Shown here: positions 49,331 to 63,140 of the stretch, one piece after another
Numbering within the stretch: the stretch's first letter is position 1
Layout: each line of letters begins with the position of its first letter
Assembly: GCA_017591395.1 (NCBI GenBank)
Contig: WEDG01001390.1
Span: forward strand, 186,001 to 250,000
Reading direction: 5' to 3'
Length of the DNA stretch: 64,000 nucleotides
Source of the DNA: Schistocephalus solidus
Lineage: Eukaryota > Platyhelminthes > Cestoda > Diphyllobothriidea > Diphyllobothriidae
Notes under the pieces: model-generated
Told to the model about the DNA's origin: nothing
Databases searched by the model: none
What the model saw: the letters and a program-made list of their open reading frames with translations, nothing else
Translations under genes and position numbers: made by a program

Positions 49331-52300
49331 TCGAAAGTGGTGGTGTGTTTGACCAGTCATAATAGTTTCGTTTTTGATGAAAAATTTAAAACCTGCACGA
49401 AATGGGCAGTTTTGAAATTTTCCAGTTAACATATTACTGCTTGTAGTTTAATTGATAAGACTTGCTTATAAAGCTGAAGACAAGTACAAAACATCTACAG
49501 TTGTTCGGTCAATAGAATCCAGCTAAACTTGGTTGGAATATCGCATTCCTCATGAATTTGAAATAAACCTTGGCTGCATTTAAAATAACTTCAGCAAAAT
49601 AGAAATTCTTTTAATCGGGTATTTTATGCGCCGATCTTTTTAATGTTAAATAACAGGTTGGGGTATTTGTTCACCCTAAAGGAGACAGGTCAGCTTTTAA
49701 AACGATAGTTGGGTACCTATCACTGCGTCACTTAAATGACTCCACGTTTTATTGAGTACGAAGAACGTTTTTGCTTACCTCATTATTAGTTGCTGCTTGT
49801 TTAAACGACTTGCCTTCTAGATACGTTCATAGTCAGGGGCCTTGAGTTAACTTGTAGAGGAAGATGGATTTCTGTTGAGTAATATTCAAAGGAATATTGC
49901 AGACCCCGCAGAGCCTTGTAAATAAATTTTGTAGTTGCTGAATGTCACGCGGAATAGTGAGCCTGTGTGCATTTGCCTTTTTTGGTCGTTTTATAGCAAT
50001 TATATTTAGGCAATTTTGAGTTGTTGACAAACTGACTCTATTTCGAACGTCTAAATTGGTCGAGAAAATAAGCGTGACACATTTTGCATGCCAATTTTAC
50101 TTGACTGGACGAGCACTTTCGTGTGGTTCTTTTTCAGACCGTTTGCAGCTGTAACATAATATTCCAAAGTTGTCACAGTTGCAATTGGGTAAAATACCTG
50201 TTTTCCCTTATATTAAATAACGAAGTTTTGAGCGCCTGTAAATCATGTTGAGCCTGCATTAGCATTGGCTTTGAAAAGTCTTCCTTTACAAAACATAAGC
50301 AACATTTTGTCGTACAGCTTTAAATATCATTCATATTTGTTCTTAGATCACAGCAGATTTTGGTATTTCGCCTCATCTATTTTCGAAATATACATCTGAG
50401 AACGGAAATTTTAGAACCCTTTACGATACCATTTCTGTTTCTAATGACCAGAGCTGCAATTTGATCTACCCTAGTTTTACTATTTAGGAAACTTCAATTT
50501 ATGAAGAGCCAGCTTACTTGCAGTTTTGCACATTACCACACAAAAGTTGAAGCCAGTGTCCAGCAGCAATTACTGACGAAAGTAATTTTAATGTGGCGCA
50601 ATTGGCAGTTAGCCTTGCCTGAAATTATTAAAATTACAGTAAAACGTTGATATAGAAAAAGTCCTAATTTTATGCCAAACTATCATATCGAAACAGCCTT
50701 TTAAACAAGCATAAAGATTTAAAGTTTACTCTAGGACATAAAAATATAGGGATCCTAACGTATACGTATTACGGTCAAAAATATGCTTGTGGAAGAAAAA
50801 TATAACACAAAACTGTGTTGAAATGCCAATCTAGGCAGCAAACATATTATAACCTAAAAAACCACAACTTAAGAACTGTTGCTTTAGTTTAATTATCTTT
50901 CAACGTTGTTTATGAAAAGTTGTTCTGAAAATGGTCTTTTCTGTAGAAGGATATTTTTATTTTTATATATCTGCCACAAAGAAGAAGAGGAAGTTAGTAA
51001 AAGCTGAACTTTAAAGCTTCGATTTCATATAGGTTTAAACAATAGGTAGATAATAATCGAAGATAAAAAGCTGCCTTTTTGGAAAAAAGCATTCAAACGA
51101 AACTTTGGTTTAGGTGGCAGCAAATTTAACTGACTGGCTGCATGCAAACATCGTTTGAACTATGCAGTAGTAAATAAGATGTTTCTTAAGATAAAGTTGA
51201 GTGCAGTCATACAGAATTTTTCAGTCAACATCATTACCTAATAAATATTTAAGATTAATTTCTTACATGATTTATGTTGGAAACTAAAGCTCAAATGTTT
51301 TGCATTTTATTTTAAATGCAAGTTTTTTTGGCTTTCATATATTTAAAAAAGGCACGAAACAATTTTTATCAAGGGAACCTTTTACCAACTATACGTTTTG
51401 CTATTTTTCATTACAATTCAAAAGTGAATTGCTTGAAATAGCGAAAATATCATAAAAAAGTCAGAGTTAGCACATGGTAACTGACATATAAGCGGGTTAC
51501 AACGAAAGAAGTACGTGGTAGCGTAGAGACTGTTTATACTATAGATAAACAAAACCAGTTAATATATCGTTATAAGTGAATATTTTATTGCCCATTTTGA
51601 ACTGTATTGATTGAAAGTGCTTAATAGTACGCAGTATTTACGTGTACAAAAACGAAAGGAAATTATTCATATAACCACTTATAATGTGAAGAAGTTAATC
51701 GCAGCGAAATACTTCTTTGTTTTGGCTCCAGAATATTTGTGAAAATTCGAAAGCTTTAACATTTCGACGTGAAACTTTGCCACAAAGTGGTTGCAGTTGG
51801 AAAAAAACTTACAAAATGTACTTTGTTAATATGAAAATATTTCAAGTTCATTTTTAAACTGTAAAAACCGAGCAAATTTATTTATTCATTTAACGTTTCT
51901 GTCTGCATTTATTTAAAATTTTCAGACTTCGCTATGGTCACTTAAGAAGCTGTTACTGTGACTTGAAATTTTCCTTAAGCTTTCTGTTGGTTTTAGTTCT
52001 TAAATAAATGCGGATAAAACTAGATAGCCTTCCAAACCATAATTGCAGAAGCGATATATAGGCGTATTAGGATTTGCCCTTTTGTTGTCTAGTGACACTC
52101 GTAAATAAATCATGCAAGTGTTTGGAATTCTACAACTTAGTCTACTTTCGTAACTGTCCTTTGATAATGCCATCAACAAACTTCATATAAATTTCATATC
52201 CTATCCATCTCACTAAACGAATAGATCTGACAAAACACTGCTGGTTGTTGTATGACGTGATAATGTCAGAGTTTCATTTTGAAAGCTATCACTGTAGTGA

Positions 52301-55300
52301 AAAGCAAAATTGCAATAGAATTTAATTAAAAAGCCCAATATTTGCCATTAATTTGGTTAATTAGAGAAAACTTAAAGTTCTCAAACGCATTTTCGGAAAA
52401 GTGCGTTGTGCAGTTGCTTTCACCTCTACTGCTAGAAACGTCGCCCCTAAGTCCCGAAAGTCGTTGAACGTGTTTGTACAGCATTGTATGCTAGGCCGAA
52501 TTTTTTTAAAAACGAATTTTAATATAAGTTCGTGTGCATCATCTTTTACTTAACCGTATGACTGCAACTGACGATAAATAGAATTTAACAAGGCAGTTCG
52601 TCTATGGGCCGAAAGTCAGAAATAATATCTTAAATTATTCCTCTAGGCAATTTTATAAATTAAAAAAGCAAAATATTGTTTTCAAACATACGTTGCAATG
52701 CACAAAAAAGTCTAATTATTCTTTTTTAATGCACTACAAGTGGCTTTTGAAAATCTTTCTCTGCAGTCACAGAAATTGATATTTTTAAAAATTAAATATA
52801 AATATATTTCCCTAAACCATTCAAGGAAAATCAATAAGTCGCTTAAAATAATTTCCTTGAATGAGGGATGTTCAATGATAGAAACCGAATTTTCTTTCAA
52901 ATCATGCGGAAATTTATAAAGTAATTGCTGATTTGAATGACAATTCAATCAACGATAAGTCATGAAACAAAACACTGCATGTTTCTGCTACTAAATAGTA
53001 ATGTCAAACCACAAAATTAAAGTAATTTAAACCCAGAATTGTCAGTTTAACCACGTGCGCTGTATACACAATCGTTTCTTATGTGCAGAAGGTATAACAC
53101 CAAATTTCACACGGGTTTACAAATGAATAGTAAAATCAGCAATTCTGCCACGTAAGGGTTGCATCTGTTCGTTTATTAACATACGCTATATTCTTTCAAA
53201 CAACAGTAATATCTAAGTTAATTAAAACTGCTTATAAGATTTTTAATTATTTTAGATTTTTAATTGTAAATTTGGATGGTAAATTCCTTGCAAATATGCC
53301 TTACAAATATGCACACAAAACTTTAAAAAAAAATGTGAATGGTACCTTTTGCGATTTACTAGTAAGTTGGGATTTCTAAGGAAGCGCAAATACGTTCAAA
53401 TATTTTGCACTGATCAATTTTATAAACAGTGAAGTACAAAAAGACGTAAAAAGAAATCCTTAATAAAACTCGTCATACAGTTGAAAACAAATGGTAACCT
53501 CAATCGTGTTAAAAATTGCATATTGGAATTAAACGTTTAATTCTAATTATGATTGGTCAGTTTTGAAGTCGTAACTTTGCGTAGGTGGTTTTTTTGAAAA
53601 TAGATCAAATAACACATCAGCATCAATATGTAAGATGTTAGTACTTCTAGTGAGTCAAAGTACTGTCTTATATAGTTAGTGTCGGTTCCGATAGGTTTTG
53701 ATAAATTCAGTCATACTATACGCACATGCAGACCGATTTTGTTTCGGTAGCTCTAGATGCTTCTAGCAAAAATATGTTTAGAGGGATGTTTCTGGCACTG
53801 ACACGGAAAACGCAGAATGCAGGGTTTTTGAAGACTCATTGAATAGTAACCAAATGTGTTTGCAGGCGCTGACATTTTGGCAAAATTTGACTGCAAAAAT
53901 AAAGTCTCGTTGAATATAGGACACATTTGGAATTGGATTTAGATAAAACGAATAACTATTTTACCTTTGCAATCAATGCCAGACGGTTTTGTGCTTATTG
54001 TTATATAACTCTATTTAAATGCGCATGGCTAATGGCACTCACCGATCGTATAACAGAACTTACTCGTTCAGTGGTGCTTTGGAGCTTGATGTTTGAGTTT
54101 CAGAGGTTGAAAACTGGGATTGTATGTGGTTGGCTGACGAAGGGTGATAAGATATAGATGGCAATTGCAATCTGCCTCATCGATTTTGGTCATCCAAAGA
54201 CAGACTTTCAAATAATTTGATGCATTTGTACAATAGAAGTTGAACCCATAGTGTGGTAAGAGGAAAAACTACTTGCTTTTCTTCATCGTTAACTGGATTT
54301 TGAGCTTAAATCCAGCTTACTTTCAACCTCTTTCCAAACCTTTCCTTCCAAATTTAATTAATGTTATCATTATCATAATTGCGTCTAATGCGTGTGCGCG
54401 TCTTATGGCCTCTTTAATGCGGTAATAATAAAATTATATAGTTTATTAGTTCTAAGTCTTACACAATACTTTAACAAACCTTTGATGACAGGGCACATGA
54501 GAATAATAGCACTGAGATGTAAAGTTGTTTAACCACCAAATTAAACTAACTGCATGAAGGACTGTAAGGGTTTTCATTTTTCCAAAATTTGCAACATTGT
54601 AATAAATAAAATACTTTGACAACTAGTTTCAACAAAACAAAAAAGGATGAATTATTTCTCGTTGATTTTTAAAACAACAGGCTGAACAATTTCCAAATAC
54701 ATTAATACAAAATTTAATTTTCCATTGGATTGATAAATTAGATAGAAAAAAACAACTATTTTTGCCTGTAAGGGATTAGTGTTCAAGTATTAAATACCAG
54801 TTTAATAAAACTGGGCTTTTCATGCGTAGGTAAAATGTTCCGCTCGTTAACGGAGTCCGTTTTTTGATTCTAAAATCCTCATTTTAACAAAAGTATGTTT
54901 TTAGTTTTATTGTGTGATTATGTAAGTAAAATATTATTTTACTCTAGTACTGCGCTTAAAGATTATTTTCTATTGTCCGTTTTACTCACGTTTGACCTTA
55001 AACCTCATTTAAATCCTAATTTTTAGATTTTAAATAGAAAGATGTTTGCTGAAAGTACGCTGTAATTGCTTTTGCACGGAAATAATTGCGTTCAACATCA
55101 GAATTGTTGACAGCTTTGAGGATTAAAAACTCCACAGAAGTAATGGGTTATCTTTCTTATTTATTACTTACTCGATAAAAGAATTATGACTGCTGAATTT
55201 TAGATACTAGTTCATACTATTTTTATCAGCGCCGTTAACAACTTCATTATTTTTGTCTTTTCCTTTACAATAGGTTTTTATTTCTTGGATAGAGTATACT

Positions 55301-58195
55301 TTCATGCATAATGGCCAACAAGAGATACTTATATAAATTGAGGGCGCATTTTGTTATAAAGATGGTTAGATAGCAATGTATCCGAATTTAAAAAGCGGCC
55401 TCATATGAGCAGAAAAACAAATTCCAGTTGTAGGTTGCCCAAAAGATGATTTCATTAGTTAATTTCATTTAATCACTATTTAACTAACACTTGGATATAC
55501 GTGCCGACCTGACGAAAAAACTTCGCCTGCCCAGATAGATGTTGAAAGCCCGTTTGAGGGAACGAGTAAGAATATTTTATTGTTTATTCAAACGGAATGG
55601 AGAAACAGAAAGCTAGCAAAGTTTCTGTCAAACTAGACTCGTTGTAAATTTGTTTTGCTCGCATCCCATGGAAATTGTTAGGTTTTGCGTGTGCAGTTGG
55701 TACTATGTGAGTCAGGTTTATATGTTTTGTGTAAAAAGATCCAGTTAATGTTCACTTGAAGCAGGGACCTTAACGAATAACTAATTTAAATCCAGGGAAA
55801 ATAAGACTGTTAAAGAAACCAAACCAATATTTCCAAAGCCCGCTCACTATTCTGCCGAATTATTATATTTGGCAATACAGAGAAAACAACCAAATATCCA
55901 TCGGTATTGGCAAACATATTTGCCAATTCTTATTGCAAGAATTAGGAAACCCTACCAATAATTCAAAACGAATCTGAATGGTAAGGATTCGCTTATATTG
56001 AAAGTATTCTCGTTTTTATCCAAGCTAGGTAGCTTAGAGGATTTGGTAAACGTTTCTGCTGGTGTCACGTACCAGACTCTTATTCTTCTCATCACGCATA
56101 AAACTGGTCATATTATACTTCCTGCTTATTTATACTTGGTTATGGTATAGGTTGAAGACATCCTCAGTTTTTCTGTAAATATCTGCATTGCTTTCGAATT
56201 ATTTACTTGTCTTGAGAGATTAAAACTTATAGAACCAATTCCATGCCCACTCCTACTGTATACAGTTTCAATCTCCATTTGCCAACTGCCCAGGAAATTT
56301 GTGGAATCATGTCCTCCGGAATTAATTTCAATGTCAGTGAATATTTTTAAGTTAGTCATGCATAGCTGGTAACTTCAACTAACGCTTTCTTCTTGCACCG
56401 AACGGAGCTTTAGGCTGAGAAAAAATCAAAAATTCAAATGTTTTCTGGAAATCACAACTGCTCAGTAATTAACTATACTCTTTTTCAATGCAAAGCAACG
56501 ATAACGGCGGTGAAATAAACTTGGCGTTTCGGTAGTCAGTTTTGAGCAGATGCCTTTTATGAAAGCCATACATCAGCAATGTTCAAGTAAATGAGTGGGT
56601 GTTTTAACGGCGCACTGCAAAATGGAGTCGAACACTAATTCAAAAGCCCTGCTGTATATCCTTGTTCTGCAAACAATTTTATCAGAATGGTGCGTAATAA
56701 TCGAGATCTTGAAATCATTGCATATTGAGATCTGTTCGGTCATACCTAAAATACATTTAAAAATAACTGACTTGCAGCTTCTACACTTTCAGTTTAAAAG
56801 TTTTGCACTATTTTATAACTTCGTAGGAAACTTTGCAAAAGAACTCATCGTCAATCTGCTTGCCCGCGACAAATAATGAGCAAAAATCTGATAGTTGAAA
56901 GCATCATATATTTTCGTTTAAAAATAAATCCAAATTGAGTCTTCCGTTCGTGTTTCCGGACTCAAAATTAACAATGACAACGAAGTCAATTAAACAGATT
57001 AGTACTGAAAACCAGCCAATATTTGACTTTTATTGACAGAGAAGATAACTCTTTTCGCGTTCTAGAAAAACTGCTGTTCACAAGAACTGTATAGGTTAAT
57101 TTATCATTTGCATATCAGATATTTGGTGAAGATAATTATAAAGTCAAGATTTTCTTGGTAGCCAGATGCGTCAATCAGACGTAAAGAAAGCTAATGGAGT
57201 AAGTATTTCAACTCTTACTTAAAAGCGTCATTTATTTCAGATCAAAACGCTGGATCGTAACTCATACAATCACCGACTTCGGGACCTGCCTAGGAAATAC
57301 GAAACGTTTACGGACTCCATAGCTCCGGCCTAGACAAGATCAGGTCGCCTGTGGTTAACATAAGCCAGTATGTTTTTTAATAAGGGTAAAAATTTTGTTT
57401 TACCTTTATATTGGCTTTGGATGTCAATTTCAATCATGGCTTTTTGGTCCGGATTCTTTAAAAGTCATGTTAAATTTGCTAGGTATGCAAAATTTGGTGA
57501 CCGCAATCAATTATCTGAATGTTAAAGTAATCACCTGTGTACCAGGAAATCAGGTTTCCTAGTGTCAGAAAGGCAGGTGTACTTATTGTCGGTTGCTAAT
57601 CACAAAATGGCAATCTAGTCATTAAATCCCTGAAAATAAGCCTTCGATTTTGGCTGTTTTGGAAATTTTGAAAAATGTTGTATGACAGCTTAGGCGTCAT
57701 CTGATGAATCTGAAGTGCTATTGTGAAAGACAATGGTAGTATGACATCGGAAGTTCAACAAACCGTTCCCTTCGCGTGATAAGATGAACGTTGCATAGAG
57801 AGCGAATGGGCCTTTTGCGAACTGAAAGAGGTATAATTTCTTTCAATGCAGGCCAAATTTTACTTCTAATTTCTTATTTTAAAGTCTTAGGTCAAGCATA
57901 AAGGTAAACCTGTGTTTACGAAATGACCTTAATAAAAGGATGGGCTTGATTATTTGAGAAAAATACGCATAGAAAATTAGCGAATTAACATATTTATTCA
58001 AAACCTGGATGCCAATTTCTTTCGAATTATTTTCGTATGGACCTCGAAACTTTGCGTAGCAACGCAAATCGCTTCGAAAATGCTTAATACTCTCGGGAAT
58101 GGGTTGTAGCATTTTCTTGAAAAAATATGTGTCAAAGGTATGTGCATTTACTCGGACGGAGTTTTTCCAAAATATATTTTGTTAATTATCTGTAG
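49331..58195. other. Long AT-rich non-coding stretch
   Basis: No named feature is supported. A minus-strand frame at 56359-56126 contains SRSGHGIGSISFNLSRQ between an AG (tatacag) and a donor-like gtaaat, which is too short to call. At 57879-58112 (minus) there are weak resemblances to repeat family C. Confidence 0.5.
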
Positions 58196-58361
58196 AGAAA
58201 GAAACAACAAATATGCAGTATCGGGTACCAACATACCAAAAACATTTACCAGCTCTTTTGCTAAGAGGGATAGCAAACCTCGCGTGGAAAAATTTGAAAT
58301 AATTCGAAAAACTTACTCAGACAGGCAATCAGAAGACAGAACAAAATATCTTTCGGCATGA
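58196..58361 (+). CDS. Candidate terminal exon, about 55 codons
   Basis: The acceptor-like tttgttaattatctgtag ends at 58195. The frame stays open to TGA at 58359-58361. The peptide is polar, including NNKYAVSGTNIPKTF and KPRVEKFEIIRKTYSDRQ, and differs from the Phe/Leu/Asn-rich noise translated around it. No polyadenylation signal lies close downstream; an aataaa occurs about 300 bases on. No family is recognised. Confidence 0.25.
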
Positions 58362-59316
58362 CTCACTACACAGCTTTTGGCTCAAATATTCATATGAACG
58401 TTTGCATAGGCTCTAAAAAGAATTAGCCAAAGAATTCATTCAAAGTTAACAAGTACTTTTTAAGGAGCATAAAAGCTCATGAAGTAATTCAGTCTTGACA
58501 CATTCCATATCTTAAGGGGACAAAATTATCATGAAACATAACAAAGAAAGATGAGGATTTTTCGGGGTCTCCTAATTTGATTGATTTGCAAACCTCTGCA
58601 CAAAAAGTCCGTGACCCAAACAGGCAGAAAGATGGAAAGCGTATGTGGACAAATAAACCAACAAATAAATCAACGTAAATGCTCTATTAAATACTATGCA
58701 AAACGCAGAATGCTTTGCAAGTAAGACATGCAAATATAAACCTTAGCAGTAATATGGATGGGCGTTTGCTAACTTCCAGAAAAGGTGTGCCATATGGTTT
58801 TTTTTATCTCGAACCATCACATGAGATCTTATCTGTACCATAACGCATATCCTAATCGTAACCCCAGTCACCTAAACCCGAAACTTTACTCTAACAAGAT
58901 GCATAATTCTATCTGAATTCCGCAAACGAACACATTTAGTTCAGTCTAATATTCCTATATCTTACCTAGTTGGGTATATTATAGTAAACTTATTGAAGTT
59001 ACCTGTTAATTTTTTAAATTTACTTACCCGTCCTACGAGCTGGAATAAATTTCCTTGCCAAAAATGTTAATTTTCATACAGATTTTGTTCGCGATATGGA
59101 TGTTAACGCTATGCTAAAAGCTCAAAACTCTGGTTTTATGCTCTGCTAGGTTTTTGCAGTTGTGGTGATATAAAAGGCTCACAGAAAGATAAAACCTTTT
59201 TGCGTATTCGATCAGGCTAATCTGATTCTAAATTATAAAAGTGTCCTTGTCGAATCCTATCTAAGTCTTTTTGGCCCCTTTGGCTTGATAGAGAGATTAG
59301 TACTCCTTTGAATTTG

Positions 59317-59375
<59 letters not shown>

Positions 59376-62300
59376 CCTCCAAGTAAAAGTCATGTATGTT
59401 TCCTTCCATGCGTCATAAAAATGGAGTTATATTATTTAACAAAGAAGGTTTATTTAGTCAGCTACTACCAGAATTCATGAACAAATCAACAATATATATC
59501 CACAAAAAAATGAAATTTAACTTGCTGAAAAGGCCTCTTATTTAACAAAATATGCATTCTAAGCATTAAAACCAATGTAAAAATAGAAAAGCGGCTAAAA
59601 TAATTAGATATAAACATTTTAGTACATAAAGGTTGCGCCGGACCGAGAAGAAATGTCTGTATTCAAAGCATGGAAACGTAAGTAGCTATAGTATCTAGTA
59701 ACAAAATAGAATCCTTCCTTAATATGAACGGATTGTCGAATAATCTGACTAAGACATTTACCAAATTACTGTTTCACTTTCTGTTCCACTTTAGATCAAA
59801 GCAAAGTATCCACGTTAAAATTGCATAGGTTGAAATATTTTTGGTAAAAAGGCCTTTTTTCTAAAAAAACTTAAAAATTGCATTTTTGGTGGAATTATTA
59901 TACTTATATCGCGTTTTTCAAGAGATGAATTATTTGAAAATAAAGTACATCGTTTATTTCAATGTAAGATAGGAAAATTTAGTTTGTCATGTTTTAAGCC
60001 TAAAAGCCATTGACATTAACGCCAATATAAGTTAAAGGCACCATATTTGGCATTCGCCTAGTGACTTTCATCAATGCATAACATTTTCTGTGGTTTGGGC
60101 CAATCATTATTTATTCCTTCGGCAAATACGCATGTGGTTTCCTGTGTTTGTTCGTTTTTAAGGCAGAGGCAATGTCTGATCTAGCAGCCGGTGATGATAT
60201 CTCATGCGACACTGATACAGCAAAACCCTCATTAGGTCGTTTTCACTAGCCTTTTTCACTGATGACAACATAAAGCCAACTTAATCACCCAGATTAAGGC
60301 GAAAACAAAAATAATCTGTTTGCATTTTGGGTAGCAGGTGAGACAGCCTTGAACAGCATAATGGTATTTACGGTGTCAGATTCACAAAAAACGACCTAAA
60401 GCAGTTTAGAAATAGAAACCTGGGCGAGTTGCCCACTTTATGTACTAGTAAAAACACATTTGTATGAAAATTAAATAATTATAGCCAAATACTTCATTAA
60501 AATACAGTCTTGTTTCGGGTAATTTCTTGGCCCTGAAACGCACGGAATTGTAGGTCTAAAACACAATCTTCGCAAAACGCAACTAAGGTAAGACGTAATG
60601 GTGCTCCTAGCAACTTTTTGGCAGGATTTTCAACTGACGATGATTGTATGTGACTTATCCAGCGGCCTTGTTATTTGTCATAGCATGAATCATCGTTATG
60701 AGAGACCAGTCAGAAATTTGCATGTGCACCTGTGGCTAGGGCTTTGTATGAATTAGCGCTATCAACTAAGACTGCTGATGATAAAATGCTAGTCTGTTTA
60801 GATTTTATTATGAAGCATTTTTCCAAAGAAGCCTTCTGTAGTAAAATATGTTCTTGCAGATTATTTAAATGTTAATATTTTTAAAATGCCAACAGACTAA
60901 AAAAGCTTTCCTAAACATCGAAGTTCTGCTTGTTTATCTTTATACATAAAGTGGAACATTCAAGAAAATTAATTGTCTATTTTTAGTGATGTTTCTGAAA
61001 ATGGTCGCTGAGTGCTACTAGTACATATGTTCTTCTTTACAAATTTCTTTAGCATATTTATGACTCGACAATCAAATGAAAACAGGCTCCAATATAAGTA
61101 AAGGGATTATAGCCAGGAATAAGGAAGATTAAGCGGGCCAATTTTGGCTTATTTTCCGTTATAATTCAGCTGATCTCAGGCCAGAAGAAAAAACCTTTGG
61201 AACATTTCGTTAAGTAATATTCAAATCCTGACTCCGCTGTCCTGTCTTACAGCTTGAAATCATAATTCATATAAAATTGATAAAATACGAGTTTATACTT
61301 ACACGCAAATAAATTAATTGAGCACTACAATCGAATGAACTTAAATCAGCTGAATGATCGCAAGCATCCGAAGTATCGTACTTTCCCGACAAAAATGTGT
61401 GACCTAGTATACATCGCAAGTAATTTAATATGCATTTGGATATGCATTTTTACCATGCCAGTAAAATGAAACATACTTTCTTTGCCCTAATAAGAGATAT
61501 GCAAGGTAATTTTAATACATAATTACAGGCATTCTAAAACAAAAGGGCAATAAGTTAGTTTGGCTGCTTCATCCTTCTCGTTGTTATGCCTTAGAGAAAA
61601 ACTATCGACCAAACTTAGACACTTAAAACACATAAAAATGTTTTTTCATCATTTTAGAAGCATTGCTTTTATGAAACAATAATTTTAAAAACAACGGTTG
61701 CCGTCTCTTTCGAATCCTGCAGGAAAGGTCAGCTCACATTAAATAAGATTAAGTTTCATTTTTATGATAAAATATACTTTTTATTTCAGGCGTTATTAAC
61801 CGAATAATGATGCACTGTACAGCTTGTTACAGAACACCTTTTATCCTCATATGTATTATAATAATAAGAAATACGCACAAACTATCGAATACTTAGTCAT
61901 AATAAGAAGGTCCTTTCGAATTCACACCTGTAATGTTTAAGGTGATGAAAATCACCTACGCACTAAAATTTGAATATTTATTTGGCTAATATTTTGGCCG
62001 CGTAAAATTTATTATGTTTACAAAATGAAAGATGCTCGTTTTCGTAGTTGGGCTGTTATAAAAAATTTGCTTTCAACCAGCCCATCTCATCAGTGAATCT
62101 GGGTATTGACTCTGATATTTGAGAATTCAAGTCCTCAAATTGAACTTCAATTACAAGTGGGTTAAATCTTTTGTTTAGCACACCGAAATCCAATCATAAT
62201 GATAAAGCCTCTGTTTGCAGTTTATTAAGTTAATATCAGGTATATTAAGAATAAGTGTAGATGATGTATTCGCGATTGTTGAGGACATTTAAGAGGCAGA

Positions 62301-62845
62301 AGATTTACTTTCTACAATAAATAAACTCCACACAAAGGCCAAAGCTACCGTGGAAAAGGAACAGAATAACCAGTTTTCCCTTCCTGTACGTTCACATGTT
62401 TAAACAGAAAGATGGATTGATAAGACGAATCCTTTTCCATAAAAATACCTGGAAAAGGACAATATTTGCATTTCCTTGAGTCTTTTACCTGTACAATGGA
62501 AACATAACTTGGTTTAAACTCTTTTTCAAAGGGCAAAGAAGCATTTGCCTAGTAGTGACATTTAATGCAGAAATTGCCTGCCTTTAAGGCAACTTTACTT
62601 ATGCAAGGATATCCAACACCATTCATCGACAAGTATAGCAACCCTCTAAGACAAAATTTGAAGGATCATATAGTTCCAACAAGCCCATTTTTATATTGTT
62701 GCTCTTTAAGGGTGACAATTTTTTAAATACTCTCAGACTACGGCTGTGATGCATCATTGAAAGGGCATATAATCCTGCCGAATTCAAGTTTTGCACTCCT
62801 ACTTAGCTCCTGCCTATCCCACTAGCTATGGATGCCTTGCCAGTG
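58362..62845. other. AT-rich non-coding stretch with the (TA)n tract
   Basis: Apart from the (TA)n run at 59.3 kb and a faint CCTAAC-like stretch at 58848-58890, nothing is recognisable. No reverse transcriptase remnant is visible that would complete the 63 kb Penelope-like relic. Confidence 0.5.
59320..59373 (+). repeat. (TA)n microsatellite, about 26 units
   Basis: An uninterrupted alternating AT run of about 54 bases starts after ttgttc and ends before tgcctcc. Its perfection suggests a young or still mutable tract. Confidence 0.95.
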
Positions 62846-63140
62846 CACGCCACTTCGAATTTTGTTTATGGATTTACATGCACTTGCGGATGCAGGTACA
62901 TCGGGCGAACGCAAAGGCAATTGGTAGCCAGGTCAATAGAGCACCTGCCCAGGTGGCGTCTACAGCAGAAAAGGCAGAATTCCGCATTCTTCCATTACTA
63001 AACTCTTGTTTGAAACTGGTCACTCCGTTGTCGCTTAATCATCATTCCAAGTATTTGTTCGGGCACGAACAACTCGTACAATGCGTTACCTGGAAGTTGC
63101 CTATATTCGGCGGTTGAAAACGGACCTGTGTAAGCAGTAA
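62846..63140 (+). pseudogene. Penelope-like element GIY-YIG endonuclease relic
   Basis: In the frame through 62873 the translation contains FVYGFTCTCGC followed directly by RYIGRTQRQL and then SIEHLPRW, stopping at 62999. This is the core of a Penelope-like (PLE) GIY-YIG endonuclease: a Cys-rich lead-in, the YIG motif, the catalytic-type Arg and the Glu of EH. After a frameshift near 62997, a second frame gives LLFETGHSVV, a TAA at 63036-63038, then RARTTRTMRYLEVAYIRRL and a final TAA at 63138-63140. In the family the TGH block and an LE...I block near the C-terminus occupy these positions. In intact elements the domain nicks DNA for retrotransposition. The frameshift, internal stop and lack of a visible reverse transcriptase upstream make it a 5'-truncated, dead copy. 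The 108-codon open frame at 62791-63117 is out of frame for most of the motif region and is not the protein. Confidence 0.8.

Noticed and set aside
56126..56359. 77-codon minus-strand frame with possible tiny exon SRSGHGIGSISFNLSRQ
   Set aside because: The potential exon is only about 55 bases, and its acceptor lacks a pyrimidine tract.
62791..63117. 108-codon plus-strand open frame as a gene
   Set aside because: The conserved Penelope-like motifs lie in other frames; this frame is open by chance over the relic.
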